From positions 37,919,059 through 37,983,058 of the forward strand of contig NC_066313.1 in NCBI RefSeq assembly GCF_022539315.1: a stretch of DNA of 64,000 nucleotides, written 5' to 3'. Below the pieces are notes generated by a model that saw only the letters and a list, made by a program, of their open reading frames with translations, searched no databases and had not been told where the DNA came from. Positions 61,815 to 64,000 of the stretch are shown here, piece after piece. Position numbers and translations under genes: made by a program. The stretch is from Serinus canaria. Lineage: Eukaryota; Chordata; Aves; Passeriformes; Fringillidae. Numbering within the stretch: position 1 is the first letter of the stretch; every line of letters begins with the position of its first letter.

Positions 61815-63366
61815 ATTTTACATGGATTTTCAGTAGTAGAAGGTGCGATGTATCATTAGCGTAAGCCAAGAGAAAGGTTTTGACACATGAAAAGTACAAA
61901 TAAAAGAAAATATAGGATTATAAGGCATTAATGGCCTTATTACCATCAAAAAAAAATCTTATCAACATCATGCCAGATTACATGAACTAAAAGTTACTTT
62001 CTAGTACCTGAAGAACAAAAGTAATATTCTATGAAGATAATATAAGAATTACATATAGTAAGATCTACAACATTTTTCTTTGTTTGAAGATAAAAAAAAA
62101 ATTTTGCTTTTCTTCCCTCTAGAAAACAATTTTATTGAGCAGAAAAATTGAAGGAATAAAATCCTTAAAAATAGAGTTTTATAAAAAATGAAATATGTTT
62201 TTTCAGAAAGACATTATTTTATCCAAATCAGAATATTGTATGGATCAGAAACTTACTTGCATCAAGACATAATTCTGAGCATTTTTACTTGGAAAACTAA
62301 TTTTTGTATATAAGACAGAATTGTACTTAGTTCATGTCTAAAATAATTTGTTCTGAAAAAAAACAGTTCTTGGTATGGATAGTTAAACGATGCTCCATTG
62401 CAATAATTAGTTATTTCCTAATAATAAGGTTTCCAATCTTGACCCTCACTTGAATTTAACAATCTAAACTTCACAATATAAATTGTATTTGCTATTCTTA
62501 ATTTTTCTTCATAAAAGAAGTTTTTACTCTCATGAAGCACACTGCTTGTTTTATCCATTTTTAGGTATACCCTTTAAATGGGCAAACACACTTTTAAACT
62601 GTGTAGATTTCATATTGTCTGGCAAGAGAACAAAATGTTATATTTGAGAAGGCCAAGACACAGTTTGATTCAAAAAAATTTCTTTCTTTATAGAGGAAAT
62701 ATAAAGGCTTCTTTGTATAAATGGTTTCTTTGTATGAATAATTCCTGTTACAGATTAGAAAGTGGCAGACATGAGATAAGAACACAATCTCTGTTCCAAA
62801 GAATTTAACATCAAAATAGTAGCTCAGTAACTAAATTACATAATAACAGCTTATCAAGTTGCACATCTTTGTCTGCATATTCCTTTTTGCTTCCCTGAGT
62901 GGTCTAAACCAGGCTTCAATCCTACCTTTCACTTGTCTGCCTGACTTTACCAGCTAATTCAAAGAATCTATTTAAATTCACAAAGTTAAGCAGCAGCTGT
63001 GGAAGTATTTGCAGGGTCAAGCCCTTGTAGTTTAAATCTTTACTACATGTGTATGCAGAACCTAGCCATGGGGGGCCTTGAAGGCTCATTTGCATCTCCT
63101 TGGCAGAAACCTGAGAGCAATTCTTTTGCAATACTCCAAACTCCACCTTGGAGGCCCTTTGAGGAAAAGAATAAAGAGGGGTACAAGCCTTCCTGGAAAG
63201 AGAACATTTTTGCAGTCAAGCTACTTGGAAATGACATCAAAAGAGCTTTTCATGTAGCAAGATTTTACACTCTGTCACTCAAAATACATTTCTTAATTTA
63301 GTATTCATGGGAAAATTTTGGATTCTCTGAGTATATATTTCTTTTAATTGATATTAACTAATTTAA

Positions 63367-63405
63367 GAATATATATATATTTAATATATAAGAATATATA
63401 TATAC
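63367..63405. repeat. AT-rich dinucleotide tract
   Basis: Two (AT)n blocks, each beginning agaatatatatatat or similar, are separated by ttaatatata. It is self-complementary and prone to slippage. Confidence 0.85.
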
Positions 63406-63986
63406 TATTTTTCCTTTTACTTTCCTCTGCATGTGTAAGCCCAATTAAATTTGCTGGCAGTAGACAGAATATTTGCATTTCATTATTATTCATTTGCACT
63501 GTATTTTACTAGAAAGTTACCTGCAGGGTTGTAGCTGTGCAGAAATGAAGAAAACTCATAAAGATCCATAAAAGTCTGTGTGGAGGAGCGGCTAAGAAAA
63601 GGCTGGGGTTATATACCAGTTATAGGAACTTGAATCAGAATAAAAATATAGTTCGGCAATTACTCAACTGTTATCTTTCAGGAATATTTTTAGCCTTTTT
63701 TTTTAAATTTTATTTTACTGAATTTTTTTTCTTATCATAGATTGACATTTTCCTTTTATTCTCTGGCCTTTTAAACCTAAGTTATAGATAGAACTGAGAA
63801 AGAAGGCATTTTTCTTCTTGTAGGAAACTTCTCATCTGAACCACAAAGCAAGGTGGAAATTTCAAGTGCTGACTGTTTCACATAAATTCAGAAATTGACT
63901 CAGAAGTGCAGTGGCTTTGTGTCACCATTTCAGAGCTAAATAAATTTTCCTCAAATTTGAAACATTTCTTTTACTCTTCTGAGTAA

Positions 63987-64000
63987 ATCATCATCATCAT
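63987..64000. repeat. (ATC)n run cut by window end
   Basis: atcatcatcatcat at the very end of the window. Its true length cannot be seen. Confidence 0.8.

Larger units (their letters stand above)
55463..63986. other. Gene-free AT-rich stretch
   Basis: About 8.5 kb with no recognisable exon or transposon. It contains an A-rich tract (60611-60640), a 13-bp tandem duplication with small differences (61789-61814), an AT dinucleotide-type tract (63367-63405) and an octamer-like segment near 63471. Confidence 0.5.

Noticed and set aside
1..64000. CRISPR arrays, rRNA genes, operons, origins of replication
   Set aside because: No regularly spaced repeats, rRNA landmarks or closely packed coding frames were seen; the sequence is eukaryotic non-coding DNA.

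Overview
The window looks like bird (avian) nuclear DNA from a gene desert or a very long intron. It is AT-rich and poor in CpG. The recognisable repeats are CR1-type LINE fragments, some with the short CR1 3' tail (attctatga-like), and solo LTR-type copies of endogenous retroviruses of a kind I associate with bird genomes. There are no Alu- or L1-like retroposons. Species cannot be fixed; the LTR families and the A/C-rich islands would suit a songbird, but that is inference. No bacterial-style operon, rRNA, tRNA, CRISPR array or convincing protein-coding exon was found. Nearly all open reading frames of 60-195 codons are chance frames in AT-rich DNA or shadows of repeats.

Layout. 1-244: 3' end of a CR1 on the + strand, cut by the window edge. 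245-6060: unique DNA with a pure AAG microsatellite (1261-1317) and a long A/C-rich tract (2585-2713). 6061-6565: complete solo LTR (- strand). 11240-11870 and 12522-13720: two CR1 fragments (- strand); the second keeps readable pieces of reverse transcriptase but has lost its catalytic box. 18832-19835: long LTR-like repeat of a second family (+ strand). 23655-24565: CR1 (- strand) with the FADD box still visible. 25373-25948: second nearly complete LTR of the first family (- strand), carrying a 17-bp inverted repeat that looks like a templated insertion. 27836-27886 and 33275-33341: CR1 3' tails. 35590-36440: CR1 3' end joined to a CR1 endonuclease segment with the middle missing. 39965-40370 and 44563-45620: further CR1 copies (- strand). 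42575-42772 and 55082-55462: partial LTRs of the first family (+ strand). The rest is unique AT-rich DNA with simple repeats.

Nothing here works together as a gene system; the content is a fossil record of retroelement insertion. No previously undescribed biological system could be supported. The more notable points are the strand bias of the CR1 copies, the templated inverted repeat inside an LTR, a perfect 26-bp tandem duplication, several short hairpins, and a few AT-rich segments that could be conserved non-coding elements but need a cross-species alignment. LINE and LTR family identities rest on recall of avian consensus sequences and on cross-matches between copies inside the window, not on a database search.
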